From: CAVQRC01 sp963715045
Lineage (GTDB): Bacteria; Planctomycetota; Planctomycetia; Pirellulales; Lacipirellulaceae
Length of the DNA: 64,000 nt
NCBI GenBank assembly: GCA_963715045.1
Contig: CAVQRC010000003.1
Location: 124,001 to 188,000, forward strand
Direction: 5' to 3'
Both the position numbers and the translations under genes were made by a program. Shown piece after piece: positions 20,250-29,199 of the stretch; the stretch's first letter is position 1, and each line of letters begins with the position of its first letter. The notes beneath the pieces are model-generated. The model had not been told where the DNA came from and did no database searches. It worked only from the letters and a program-made list of their open reading frames with translations.

Positions 20250-20761
20250 ATGAACGACTTGCAATCCCAATTACCGTCGTCCGGCGAGCCGAATCACCAC
20301 CCGACCGAAAAAAGGTTTTCCATTTCTGGCGATGCTTCTGGCTTGCCGTTCCTCGTTGTCTCACTCGCCTACGCCTGGTACTGCTTCTACGTCCCCGCCA
20401 ATGGCGTCGCCTGGGCTGACAACTACACGGTCGCCCAGCAGCAAGCTGAGTCTGGCAAGCCTCTGATCCTCTTTTCTTCACTGGCAAATGGTGCGTTCCC
20501 TGTCGCATCATGAAACGCAACGTGTGGGCAGATAAGCAGGTGACGGCAATCGTTAATGCAGCGTTCATCCCTGTAACAATTGACGTGGATGATCCTGACG
20601 CGGCCGCAGCAATGAGTCGTTATCGTGTCGGTGCTACGCCCAACACGATCGTCACTGATCCAGATGGGAATGTACTCCAACAGAAACAAGGTGGAATGGA
20701 CAAAGCCGAATTCCTCGAATTGCTTGGAAAGTCGAATCCATCCGCTGAAAAGGACTTGTAA
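20250..20761 (+). CDS. Membrane-anchored thioredoxin-like protein, split by a one-base deletion
   Basis: Two overlapping frames form one protein of ~170 residues. The first (20250 on) gives a hydrophilic start, a membrane-spanning segment (GLPFLVVSLAYAWYCFYV) and the approach strand SGKPLILF. The second frame, entered at ~20472-20478 (tttctt), reads FTGKWCVPCRIMKRNVWAD, a WCxxC thioredoxin active site. It then gives VNAAFIPVTIDVDDPDAA and the cis-Pro region VGATPNTIVTDPDG. This matches the thioredoxin_7/DsbD-gamma style of periplasmic disulfide oxidoreductases. In the sequence as given, the active site cannot be translated with the N-terminus, so the gene is either broken or misread by one t. 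GAGGAGG at 20228 is rather far (~15 bases) from the ATG. No partner redox gene is adjacent. Confidence 0.75.
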
Positions 20762-21023
20762 TGTCGCCGCCCGGTTACGCGGGTCGTCGGCCACTCAGAG
20801 ATGTGAGGCCGAGAACAGGTTACGTAGTCCCGCACCGCTGGAGGCAATCGCTGGCGTCGACCTGTACGCAAGTGTCGCTAGCGGGCGAGGAAGGCGAAGC
20901 CGCCTCTGCAGAGGTGCTGTGCGGATACGCACAAGGCATCTGCATGTCGTCAAGCAGCCACGTCAGCGATTCTCTTTTCGGCGAGCCTCCGCGGTTCGAT
21001 TCGCTCGTTGTCGTAGTATCGAT

Positions 21024-21093
21024 CCAAACGCCCGTGAACGCGTGCCACGGCCGGAGAATCCGGTAGCTCAAGCTCATTCTGGGAGCGGCGGCT
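21024..21093 (-). repeat. Dispersed element family 1, copy C
   Basis: Read on the minus strand, this ~70-bp stretch aligns with 43021-43115 and 45127-45220. Shared blocks are AATGAGCTTGAGCTACC, CCGGCCGTG and GCGTTCACGGGCGTTT, with differences spread throughout. It lies in the 524-bp spacer between the thioredoxin-like gene and the PHA synthase gene; I see no gene in the rest of that spacer (20762-21285). Confidence 0.7.
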
Positions 21094-21182
21094 AAGTGTT
21101 CGACGCGGGTCGCGACACGGATGGAACTCCGTTGAATTCTTGGGCACGCCTTTTGCGGCGTCCTTGCCGGTGCGACGGCTCT

Positions 21183-21258
21183 CTTGAAGCCGCTGCGAAA
21201 CGAGTCTTCACCACCTTGCTTCCCGGCCGTGGGAGGCCTGAAAGCGGGTCTTGGAGAG
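21183..21258 (+). repeat. Dispersed hairpin element family 2, copy D
   Basis: Aligns with 25688-25762 (+) and 63833-63903 (-) over ~75 bases: TTGAAGCCG, GTCTTCACCACCTTG, CCCGGCCGTGGGAGGCCTG. The 28-nt core at 21218-21245 folds with arms GCTTCCCGGCC and GGCCTGAAAGC around loop GTGGGA (9 of 11 pairs). It ends ~27 bases before the PHA synthase start. Confidence 0.75.
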
Positions 21259-21285
21259 GCGATCTAGAAAACGGAGTCCCTGGCA

Positions 21286-23031
21286 ATGAGTGATCTGAGC
21301 GCGACGGACGAGAATCAACCTCAAGCACTGGATCGCATGGTCCATGTCGCGATGGGGCAACTGACGCAAGGTGTCAGTCCTACCTCCGTGATCCTGGCGT
21401 ACCTGGACTGGTTGGTGCATCTTCAGAGTTCACCCGGCAAGTGGATCCAATTATCGATCAAGTTGCGTCGCAAGCTGATGCGGCTGGCCGTCTACGCCCT
21501 CCACGCCGCCGCGAACCGAGACGCCGGGCTCTGCATCGAACCGCTGCCCCAGGACCATCGTTTTCGCAGTCCACAGTGGCAACGCTGGCCTTTCAATCTG
21601 TATTGCTCAACATTTCTCCTCACGCAGCAGTGGTGGCATAACGCCACGACGGGCGTCCGCGGTGTCTCCAAGCATCACGAAGACTTGATCGAGTTCACGA
21701 CACGCCAGATGTTGGACTTCTTTTCGCCGTCGAACCTGGCCGCCACGAATCCGGAGGTCATCGAGGCAACTGCAGAGCACGCCGGACTCAATTTCTTTCG
21801 CGGCTTGCGGAACTTGACTGAAGACGTTGCACGCGAGCTCGCTCACCGGGAAGCCGCCGGCGCCGAGGACTTTCGTGTGGGAAAAGATGTGGCCGTTTCG
21901 CCCGGCAAGGTCGTCTACCGCAATGATCTTGTGGAACTGATCCAGTACTCGCCAACCACGGAGAAGGTGCAGGCAGAGCCGGTACTCATCATTCCAGCCT
22001 GGATCATGAAGTACTACATCCTCGACCTTTCGCCCCACAACTCCGTCGTGAAATACCTGGTCGACCGAGGGCACACGGTGTTCATGGTTTCCTGGAGGAA
22101 TCCGACTTCCGAGGACGCTCATTTGGGAATGGAGGACTACCGGCGCCTGGGCGTCATGTTACCGCTCGATGTCGTGACGAAAATCGTTGCGGGCCGAAAG
22201 GTGCATGCCGTGGGGTATTGTCTGGGAGGCACCATGTTGACCATTGCCGCGGCGACGATGGCCCGCGACGGTGACGATCGTCTCGCCAGCGTCACGTTGT
22301 TTGCCACTCAGACCGACTTCTCCGAAGTGGGTGAGATTTCGCTCTTTATTGACGAGAGTCAGGTCACGTTTCTGGAAGATCTGATGTGGGAGCAAGGCTA
22401 CCTGGACGCAAAAAGGATGTCGGCGGCCTTTCAGTTGCTGCGGTCGGCCGATCTGATCTGGTCAAGAATGGTCAGGGACTACCTTCTGGGAGACCGCGAT
22501 CCGATGATCGACCTGATGGCCTGGAATCAGGACGCGACGCGATTGCCGTACCGCATGCACACCGAATACCTTCGACACCTGTTCATCGACAACGAGCTGT
22601 TCGAAGGAAAGTACAAGGTCGAGGGGAGCCCAGTCGCGATCAGCAATATCGCGGTACCCATCTTTGTCGTCAGCACCGAGAAAGATCATGTAGCCCCGTG
22701 GCGGTCTGTCTACAAGATCAATTTGCAGGCGGATGCTCCACTGACCTTCGTCCTGACCAGCGGCGGTCACAACGCCGGGATCATCAGCGAGCCTGGCCAC
22801 CCACGTCGGCATTACCGAGTGACGACATCCGAAGACGGACGACCGTACGTCGATCCGGACGTATGGTTCGCTCGAACGGCCGCGAAGGAAGGTTCGTGGT
22901 GGCCGGAGTGGGAGTCGTGGCTCAGAGCGAGATCAAGTCCAGAAGAGGTCGAGCCACGGTCCATTACCGCAGACAGGACGACATTCCCGCCACTGTGTGA
23001 TGCTCCTGGCGAATACGTGCTCGAAAAATGA
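21286..23031 (+). CDS. phaC: Poly(3-hydroxyalkanoate) synthase, class I-like
   Basis: 581 residues, the usual size of class I PhaC. An N-terminal domain (FNLYCSTFLLTQQWWHNATT, then HHEDLIEFTTRQMLDFFSPSNL) is followed by the alpha/beta-hydrolase core. The lipase-box-like GYCLGG has the nucleophile Cys at residue ~312, with Asp in STEKDHVAPW and His in TSGGHNAGIISEP completing the triad. VLIIPAWIMKYYILDLSPHNS and MVSWRNPTSED are typical PhaC blocks. The enzyme polymerises (R)-3-hydroxyacyl-CoA into polyester granules in the cytoplasm. CGGAG lies about 10 bases before the ATG at 21286. No phaA, phaB, phasin or phaZ is in the window, so monomer supply must come from elsewhere. A family 2 hairpin element lies directly upstream. 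Confidence 0.93.
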   Translation: MSDLSATDENQPQALDRMVHVAMGQLTQGVSPTSVILAYLDWLVHLQSSPGKWIQLSIKLRRKLMRLAVYALHAAANRDAGLCIEPLPQDHRFRSPQWQRWPFNLYCSTFLLTQQWWHNATTGVRGVSKHHEDLIEFTTRQMLDFFSPSNLAATNPEVIEATAEHAGLNFFRGLRNLTEDVARELAHREAAGAEDFRVGKDVAVSPGKVVYRNDLVELIQYSPTTEKVQAEPVLIIPAWIMKYYILDLSPHNSVVKYLVDRGHTVFMVSWRNPTSEDAHLGMEDYRRLGVMLPLDVVTKIVAGRKVHAVGYCLGGTMLTIAAATMARDGDDRLASVTLFATQTDFSEVGEISLFIDESQVTFLEDLMWEQGYLDAKRMSAAFQLLRSADLIWSRMVRDYLLGDRDPMIDLMAWNQDATRLPYRMHTEYLRHLFIDNELFEGKYKVEGSPVAISNIAVPIFVVSTEKDHVAPWRSVYKINLQADAPLTFVLTSGGHNAGIISEPGHPRRHYRVTTSEDGRPYVDPDVWFARTAAKEGSWWPEWESWLRARSSPEEVEPRSITADRTTFPPLCDAPGEYVLEK

Positions 23032-23436
23032 AGAGCCGGGGATTTCGGAGCCACAGGGGCGTTCAAAGCAAATCGGAACGGATCGACGGATGGTCTTCCT
23101 GCCACTTGTCTTGATGTGGGGATGGGGGCTAAGAGACTGCTTCAAGAAGACCCCACGCCCGCAACTGTTTTCCTGCACCCGCCGCCGGCGAGTATTCGCC
23201 CGCTCGCACGTTTCCTGCTCCTCGCGTGTGCGTCTTCGCACATTTTGGCCTGCCGACCCGAGTGCACCACGTTGCGCCCCATCGGAGTGATCAAGGATAA
23301 GCAGTCCGTGGCTGTTTGCTCTGGACGATGATTTTGCGGGACTCGGAAAGCAGGATTTTCTGCCAGGCCGGTCGGTATCGTGACCGGTGATGATTCCTCT
23401 TTCTTGAAGAGACAGACCGTACAGGAGGGCCGAGTC
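23032..23436. other. 405-bp spacer, no clear gene
   Basis: Contains only weak short ORFs. One, 23116-23331 (+), has a lipobox-like stretch (RFLLLACASSHILAC) but no ribosome binding site or recognisable family. It ends in a strong Shine-Dalgarno (ACAGGAGGG at 23421) that belongs to the small gene at 23437. Confidence 0.5.
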
Positions 23437-23638
23437 ATGTCAGTGCGGAAATTCAAGAGGTCTGCTGTCCGATGATCCGTGGGAGATCCCACCTGACAAA
23501 CCGAGCGAATGTCCGCCGGAAGCGCCCATCGAGGAGCCCTCTCGAGACATCCCGGAGTTTCCACCGAATTCGCCGCAGGAATCGCCTCCCCCCGACTCAA
23601 CCCCGGAAATACCTCCTCCACCGCCCGAGACGATTTGA
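23437..23638 (+). CDS. Small Pro/Glu-rich protein (one frameshift)
   Basis: AGGAGG at 23423-23428 sits 8 bases before ATG 23437, the clearest ribosome binding site in this part of the window. The frame opens MSVRKFKRSAV and then hits a stop (tga, 23473) as written. Dropping one c at 23469-23470 lets it continue DDPWEIPPDKPSECPPEAP and on through repeated PP and PE units to a natural tga at 23636-23638, about 67 residues in all. The C-terminal half is almost entirely Pro, Glu and Ser, suggesting an extended, disordered tail. No family is recognised. The strong RBS and the biased composition in the shifted frame are why I call it a gene. Confidence 0.5.
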
Positions 23639-23810
23639 GATACGAGCCCTGAAGTCTGGCCTCATACGTATCCAGCGTATCCAGCCCTGGGTCTCGGATC
23701 TTTCGTGGATGGGCATTTTGATTCGGGCGAGCAACTCACTCTCGCCGGCATTCGCTGCGTCCAAAACAAAGCGGTGATGAATCACACGCACTCCACAGAG
23801 ATACTCTGGA

Positions 23811-25619
23811 TCACTCCGAACCCGCTCCCAGCCGAGCGACTTCGTCCTCGCCGGGAAGACCGAACGAGTAGAGCGTGCCGGTCACCTGCTTCTTCAAGAA
23901 CAGAATGCTGCCCGTGCCGACGTAGATGCGACCGCGTGAAATCGAGGGTCCGCTCCAGACCGTACCGATGGGAAGCTGTGCCAGCGTCTCTCCGGTCGCC
24001 GCGTCGAGCACGATCAGCTGTTCCGAGACGGTCGGCGTAAAGCAGGCGATGCCGCCTCCCAGGGCGATGCCGGAGGCAACCGGATCTCCGCCCGTGTAGA
24101 CCGGCAAGCGAATCTTCGGCCGTTCGTGACGCCAGTTCTCCTGACTGAGGTCATTTGTGAGACTGACCACGCGACCCGCTTCCGGGGTCAGCGGCCTGTT
24201 GGTGTTCAGCAGCAGCCAATCGATCCCGTTGGTAAACACGTTCTTTCCGTCGGTAGCGCAGCCCGTTTGCAGGCCGCCGAGCACGCTGGGAAGCGCGAGC
24301 ATTCGTGCGTCAGGCTGAGGGTCGAGGGGGTAACGCGGCAATCCCTCATAGATGGGCGTGTTGGCGAGAATCTCACCGTCGCTCGCGCGGAGTACGTAGA
24401 AGCCGCCGTTCTTGCAGCCCACGCCGACGACCTTCACGCTCTGACCGTTCACATCGATCGTGTAGATTTTGGGCGTGTCGCCCACCGAGCAGTCCTTGTA
24501 CCGCTTTGTCTGCGGGTCGTAGCCCGACATCGAATGGTTGTAAATGTCGCCGGCGTTGAGTTGGGTGACCCACTTCTCCCGACCCGTGGCCACATCCACG
24601 GCGACCACCGCGGCCGAGTACTTCGTATCGTATCGTGGATTCTCGGGCGTCGGTTTACGGGGTGAGTTGTGCACATCCGTTCCAAAGAAGATGGTGCTGC
24701 TGGCTTCGTCATACGACGGCGTCGACCAGACCGAGCTTGTCGACGGACCGAACTGGAAGACGTGCTTTCCCTTGGCGTCCTCGATGACGACGGGCGGGTC
24801 GAATTCTTTGGGTTTCTCGCCGACATCGTACTTCCACACCAGTTTGCCGTCGCTCGGATTCAAGGCGATCACAAAGCCGCGTCCTGTGCAGCAGGGATAC
24901 TTGGGATCGAGTGGATACGGGTGCTCATAGCCGCCACCACCGACAATGACCTTACCGTCGGCGAGAATCGCGGACGCCGTGAAAACGTTGATCGGGTGAT
25001 GGCCAGGAAATCCTTCCGCCCGCGTGTCGACGCTCCAGAGTTTCTCGCCGGTCACGCGATCGAGCGCGTAAAAGACTCCCGTCGAATTGCCGAAGTACAC
25101 GCCCCTGTCGGTGACCAGTGCCGAGGTAAGAATCCCGTTCTCCGCATCGATCAGGTTGGGTCCACCCTCGAGAAGCGTCGCCGACGCGCGTCCCGTCCTG
25201 AGTCGATAGACCCAGGCCAGGGTGCCGTCGGGCCTGAGCTTGTAGAACGCCGGATACGTGGCGGTGCCGAAGTAGACGTATCCGTTGACGACTGTGGGTG
25301 TGGCGTGGATTGCACCAACCCTCTCCGCGGAATCTCCCACGGGGAACCGCCACTTTTCCTCGAGTTGAGCCGCGTTCTCCGCAGAGAGCGCGTGCTCATC
25401 TGAGTTGCACCGCCAACCTCGCACGTCATGGTTGTACGACGGCCAGTCGGCCGGGGTGATCGCAGGGAGAACGCGATCGATCGCAGCCTCGCCCGTAGCC
25501 GCAGCAGGGATGCCCGCGGATGGAGTAGTCTTTCCGTGGGCGGAATCTTGCCCGCGTGTCGCATCCTGACCGCTGACAGTCACCCCCAGCGAAAGCAACA
25601 TGACTATCAGCCTTGTCAT
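23811..25619 (-). CDS. Secreted PQQ-type beta-propeller (quinoprotein dehydrogenase-like)
   Basis: About 602 residues from ATG 25619. The longer frame to 25703 reads into a dispersed repeat and is rejected. A signal peptide (TRLIVMLLSLGVTVSGQ) is followed by eight-bladed propeller repeats of the PQQ/pyrrolo-quinoline type: PTVVNGYVYFGTATYPAFY, DRGVYFGNSTGVFYALD, GFVIALNPSDGKLVWKYD, VVAVDVATGREKW, GGFYVLRASDGEILANT and SGPSISRGRIYVGTGSILF. A vicinal CC (KYPCCTGRG) near residue ~260 recalls the disulfide ring of quinoprotein alcohol dehydrogenases, but the context differs, so cofactor use is unproven. No CxxCH haem motif is present. The product probably oxidises a substrate in the periplasm or is a non-catalytic propeller. 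Confidence 0.82.
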   Translation of the reverse strand: MTRLIVMLLSLGVTVSGQDATRGQDSAHGKTTPSAGIPAAATGEAAIDRVLPAITPADWPSYNHDVRGWRCNSDEHALSAENAAQLEEKWRFPVGDSAERVGAIHATPTVVNGYVYFGTATYPAFYKLRPDGTLAWVYRLRTGRASATLLEGGPNLIDAENGILTSALVTDRGVYFGNSTGVFYALDRVTGEKLWSVDTRAEGFPGHHPINVFTASAILADGKVIVGGGGYEHPYPLDPKYPCCTGRGFVIALNPSDGKLVWKYDVGEKPKEFDPPVVIEDAKGKHVFQFGPSTSSVWSTPSYDEASSTIFFGTDVHNSPRKPTPENPRYDTKYSAAVVAVDVATGREKWVTQLNAGDIYNHSMSGYDPQTKRYKDCSVGDTPKIYTIDVNGQSVKVVGVGCKNGGFYVLRASDGEILANTPIYEGLPRYPLDPQPDARMLALPSVLGGLQTGCATDGKNVFTNGIDWLLLNTNRPLTPEAGRVVSLTNDLSQENWRHERPKIRLPVYTGGDPVASGIALGGGIACFTPTVSEQLIVLDAATGETLAQLPIGTVWSGPSISRGRIYVGTGSILFLKKQVTGTLYSFGLPGEDEVARLGAGSE

Positions 25620-25687
25620 GATTACGGCCGGTCCGCACGGGTTGGAGTACAGAGTCTTCACGAGATAGTCCTTGGTCGGCGGTGGGC

Positions 25688-25762
25688 CTTGAAGTCGTTG
25701 CAAAAGGGGCCTTTACTGCCCTGGTTCCCGGCCGTGGGAGGCCTGAAACCGTGTTTTGAAAC
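25688..25762 (+). repeat. Dispersed hairpin element family 2, copy E
   Basis: Second copy of the element at 21183. The 28-nt core at 25723-25750 has arms GGTTCCCGGCC and GGCCTGAAACC around the same GTGGGA loop. Relative to copy D the second outer pair changes from C-G to G-C on both sides. Confidence 0.75.
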
Positions 25763-25764
25763 GC

Positions 25765-25781
25765 GCTCTTGTTAACAGAGC
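25765..25781. repeat. Near-perfect palindrome
   Basis: GCTCT-t-GTT / AAC-AGAGC: an 8-bp palindrome centred on GTTAAC with one unpaired t. It lies directly after family 2 copy E. Its function is unknown; there is no T-run to make it a terminator. Confidence 0.4.
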
Positions 25782-25806
25782 ACGAGTTTCGCTAACAATT
25801 TAGCCG

Positions 25807-25878
25807 CCGGGAACGACCGAAAAGAACCACGAAATACACCAAATACACGAAAACAACCACGAATTACACGAAATCGGG
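25807..25878. repeat. ACACGAAAT low-complexity repeat
   Basis: Imperfect repetition of CCACGAAATACAC-type words (CCACGAAATACACC, ATACACGAAAAC, CCACGAATTACACGAAAT). It runs straight into the truncated HAD phosphatase frame, replacing its N-terminus. Confidence 0.7.
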
Positions 25879-25901
25879 CGAACACCGTATCGTCGCCCCT
25901 T

Positions 25902-26213
25902 CAGGCACAGGATCCGCTGCCGTCGTGGAACGACGGACCGACTAAGTCAGCGATCGTCGACTTCGTGAACCACGTGACGACTCCCGGAAGCCCGCACTTC
26001 GTGCCACGCGAAGAACGTATCGCGACCTTCGACAACGACGGGTGCCTGTGGTCGGAACAGCCCGTTTATTTCCAGCTTGTGTTCGCCATGGACCGCATCA
26101 AGCGGCTCGCGGCGGAACACCCGGAGTGGAAAACCAAGCAGCCGTTCCAGGCAGTGCTGGAAGGCGATCAGGAAACACTCGCTAAATCGTGGCCAGCACA
26201 TCGTCCGCAATAA
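25902..26213 (+). pseudogene. HAD-superfamily phosphatase remnant
   Basis: The frame reads QAQDPLPSWNDG, VTTPGSPHFVPREERIATF and then DNDGCLWSEQPVYFQL, the start of a secreted HAD phosphatase with motif I around DNDG. Full-length relatives are about 300-350 residues; here only ~100 remain. The signal peptide is replaced by the ACACGAAAT repeat, and the 3' end stops at 26213, soon after LEGDQETLAKS, losing motifs II-IV. Motif I normally reads FDNDGTLW; Cys replaces the Thr. No start codon with a ribosome binding site is present. This is a decayed fragment, not a functional enzyme. Confidence 0.7.
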
Positions 26214-26430
26214 CACCATCTGTCACTGCGGACAGGCAGGTGTGGTGGGCAGTCTCGGCGCTATTTTCAGTTCGCTATCTGCCAAACGTTACTATCCAGC
26301 CGTTAACTCCGTTTTCGGGTAAAACTATCAAAGGCGTCCATCAGCCACCGTTACTTGTTGGTGCCGGATCGCTCTGACTGGCCAACTCATCCATCGACTA
26401 GAGCTCGTTTTCGCCCCAGTGAGGATCCAC

Positions 26431-27708
26431 ATGGCTCATGCGGTTCGCGAGTTGCCTGAATCATCCTGGCAAGAGTTACTGTCCCCCGCCTGGGGCCATT
26501 TGAGCAGATCTCCGATCGTACGCGGCCAAGGCGTGTACGTTTACGATGCGGGAGGCACCCAATACATCGACTTCACGTCGGGAATTGGCGTGACAGCGAC
26601 AGGACATTGTCATCCGCGAATCGTCGCCGCGATTCAGGAGCAAGCCGCGCAATTGCTGTTCGGTCAGATCAATTGCATGATCCCCGAACAAACGTTGCTT
26701 TACGCACAGACGCTGGCCACCTTCACGCCCGCGGGATTGGATTGTTTTTTCTTCTCCAATAGCGGCGCCGAAGCTGTTGAAGGCGCTGTCAAGCTCGCCA
26801 AAATCGCGACTGGCCGCACGAACATGATTGCATTTGCCGGCGGCTTCCACGGACGGACAGCGATGACGATGGCACTGACAAGCAGTAAAGCGGGCTATCG
26901 AAGTGGTTACCAACCGCTGCCCTCAGGCGTCTTTTTCGTGCCATTTCCCTACGCATTTCGTTTCGGTTGGGACGAAGATCAAACCGTCGAGTTTTGCCTG
27001 GACGAATTGGAACGGGTGCTTCGCAGTCAGACGTTGCCCAGCGAAACGGCCGCAGTCCTGATTGAGCCGGTGTTAGGCGAAGGCGGATTTGTTCCGGCTC
27101 CGCCACGGTTCCTGTCCGAGCTGCGGAGGATCTGCGACCAATACGGGATATTGCTGATTGTCGATGAAATCCAATCAGGTTTTGGCCGCAGCGGTGAGTT
27201 CTGGGCACACACATCCAGTGGCATCGTGCCCGACATCCTGTTGATGGCCAAAGCGATCGCCTCGGGCGTTCCCCTTTCCGCGATCGCTGCGTCGCGGCAA
27301 CTGATGGAACATTGGTCGCCAGGTTCCCACGGTGGGACGTACGGCGGTGGCTCCGCGATTGCGATGAGGGCGGCGCAGGCAACGTTGGATGTGATACAGC
27401 AAGAAAAACTTGTCGACAAATCACAGCGCATGGGCGCTCATCTGACCAGCAGGCTCAGCGGATTACGAGACCGGTATCCGGCCATGGCCGACGTGCGTGG
27501 GCGAGGACTCATGGTGGCCTGTGAGTTTGTAGATCGAGATCGACCAGCAACAGAGTTGGTCAAGGAGATTCAACAGAAATGCCTCGCGAGTGGGCTGATG
27601 CTACTATCTTGCGGCACCTACGCCAACGTGATTCGCTGGCTCCCGCCGTTGATTGTCACCGCAGAACAGATTGACAAAGCGGTAGACATCTTTGAATCTG
27701 CGCTGTGA
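26431..27708 (+). CDS. Class III PLP-dependent aminotransferase (GabT/DGD-like)
   Basis: About 425 residues from ATG 26431 (an upstream GTG at 26419 is also in frame). Fold-type I class III aminotransferase blocks are all present: DFTSGIGVTATGHCHPRI, FFSNSGAEAVEGAVKLAK (phosphate binding), GGFHGRTAMTMALTSSK (aromatic stacking region), EPVLGEGGFVPAP, LLIVDEIQSGFGRSG (the Asp pairing with the PLP pyridine N) and DILLMAKAIASGVPL with the Schiff-base Lys. The pattern is closest to 4-aminobutyrate aminotransferase or 2,2-dialkylglycine decarboxylase; the exact amino donor cannot be read from sequence. Third positions look less G+C-rich than in neighbours, and a gene remnant precedes it, so horizontal acquisition is possible. 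No partner dehydrogenase (gabD) is nearby. Confidence 0.88.
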   Translation: MAHAVRELPESSWQELLSPAWGHLSRSPIVRGQGVYVYDAGGTQYIDFTSGIGVTATGHCHPRIVAAIQEQAAQLLFGQINCMIPEQTLLYAQTLATFTPAGLDCFFFSNSGAEAVEGAVKLAKIATGRTNMIAFAGGFHGRTAMTMALTSSKAGYRSGYQPLPSGVFFVPFPYAFRFGWDEDQTVEFCLDELERVLRSQTLPSETAAVLIEPVLGEGGFVPAPPRFLSELRRICDQYGILLIVDEIQSGFGRSGEFWAHTSSGIVPDILLMAKAIASGVPLSAIAASRQLMEHWSPGSHGGTYGGGSAIAMRAAQATLDVIQQEKLVDKSQRMGAHLTSRLSGLRDRYPAMADVRGRGLMVACEFVDRDRPATELVKEIQQKCLASGLMLLSCGTYANVIRWLPPLIVTAEQIDKAVDIFESAL

Positions 27709-27769
27709 ATTCTTCAACCATCGACTGGTTCGTGTTTTCGAACTCTGGCCCTGCGGCCGCGAGCGGAGC

Positions 27770-29193
27770 CTAGGCGAGAATCTCATGGATGACTCGACCG
27801 TGGACATCGGTGAGACGGCGATCGATGCCGTTCTGGCGAAAGGTCAGTCGTTGGTGGTCGATGCCGAGCAGGTGCAGGACGGTGGCGTGGAAGTCGTAGC
27901 AGTAGGTCTTTCCCTCGGCCGCCTGATATCCCCACGCGTCGCTGCGGCCGTAACTAGTGCCCGCTTTCACACCCGCCCCGGCCAGCCAGGTGACGAACGA
28001 GCCGCCGTTGTGGTCCCTCCCATCGCCGTTTTGTGCGAAGGGCGTGCGACCGAATTCCGTCGTCCAGATCAAGAGCGTGTCCGCGAACAGACCGCGGGCT
28101 TTCAGATCCCGAATCAGCGCGGCGATTGGCTGATCGACCGAAGCGGCGATCGGCGGCAGCTCTTTAGGGATGCTGCCATGATTGTCCCAGTTGCCAGTCG
28201 CACCCTGGGGACCGCTCCAGACCTGCACGAATCGGGTCCCTCGTTCAATCAGCCGGCGGGCAAGCAGACACCGGCGTCCGAAGTCCTCGGTCGTAGTGTT
28301 GTTCAGGCCGTACTGGCGGTGGGTCGCCTCGGTTTCTCTTGAGACGTCAAACGTTTCCGGTGCCGACAATTGCATGCGGGCGGCGAGTTCGTACGAATGG
28401 ATCCGTGCTTCGAGTCGCGAATCGTAAGGATTCCGCTCGCGTGGTCGGAGTTCAACTTTCGCAATAAGTCGAATCCGTCCCGGTCGGCTGCGGGCGACGC
28501 GAAGTCGAATTTCTCATCGGCAAACAGATCACGAATCGGCGTTTGGGCTGCGGCGTTGATGACGGCTGCCTGGTTGACGGCCGGGAGAAACCCGGCGGAA
28601 AACGGTCCCTTCTGGTTGTAGGGCAGCCCTTTGGGGTCCGGCAGCACGACGAAGGTCGGAAGTTCGTCGGTCAGTTTTCCCAATCCATAGGAGATCCAGG
28701 CGCCCAGGCAGGGAAACCCGGGCATCAGAAAGCCGGAGTTCATCATGTACGTGGCGGGGCCATGCACATTGGTTTTGGAAGCCATCGCCATCAGGAAGGC
28801 CATCTCGTCGACTTCCTGGGCCTGATGCGGAAAGACGCTGCTGACCCAGCGACCGCTCTCACCATATTGCTTGAATTCGAACGGGCTCTTCATGATCGCG
28901 CCACCGGCATGCCCGTGAAACCTTCGGGCTTTTCCTTCGGCCCCAGTTTCTGGCCGTGAAGTTTCTCCAGCTCGGGCTTGTAGTCGAACGTGTCCATCGG
29001 ACTTGCGCCGCCCGTCATGAACAGCTGGATCACGCGGCGGACTTTGGCCGGATGATGCAGACCGCCGTTGAACTCCGGCCTTGGCGGCTCGCTGTTCTCC
29101 GCGAACGCATCCTCGCGCGAGCATCTGCAAGGCGGCCAGGCCGCCGAATCCGCCGCCGATGTTCCACAGGAACTCTCGTCGTGAGCCGTTCAT
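27770..29193 (-). CDS. DUF1501 family protein (three frameshifts)
   Basis: DUF1501 proteins are Tat-type secreted, sulfatase-like proteins abundant in Planctomycetota and usually encoded next to PSCyt1/DUF1549/DUF1553 genes, as here. The N-terminus MNGSRREFLWNIGGGFGGLAAL has the twin-Arg style. Characteristic blocks, split over frames, are QLFMTGGASPMDTFDYKP, PGGAIMKSPFEFKQYGESG, FSAGFLPAVNQAAVIN, EDFGRRCLLARRLIERGTRF, TTEFGRTPFAQNGDGRDHN and YDFHATVLHLLGIDHQRLTF. The frame shifts near 29113 (extra base), returns near 28910 (missing g) and shifts again near 28432. Complete homology on all sides suggests either sequence errors or a recent pseudogene. It lies directly downstream of the cytochrome-type gene on the same strand. 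Confidence 0.75.
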
Positions 29194-29199
29194 CTCTCA

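Noticed and set aside
23116..23331. Small lipoprotein gene
   Set aside because: A lipobox-like stretch exists, but there is no ribosome binding site, no family match, and the rest has random composition.
23397..23411. Hairpin CTCTT/AAGAG before the small Pro-rich gene
   Set aside because: Only five A/T-rich pairs with a five-base loop; too weak, and no T-run follows.
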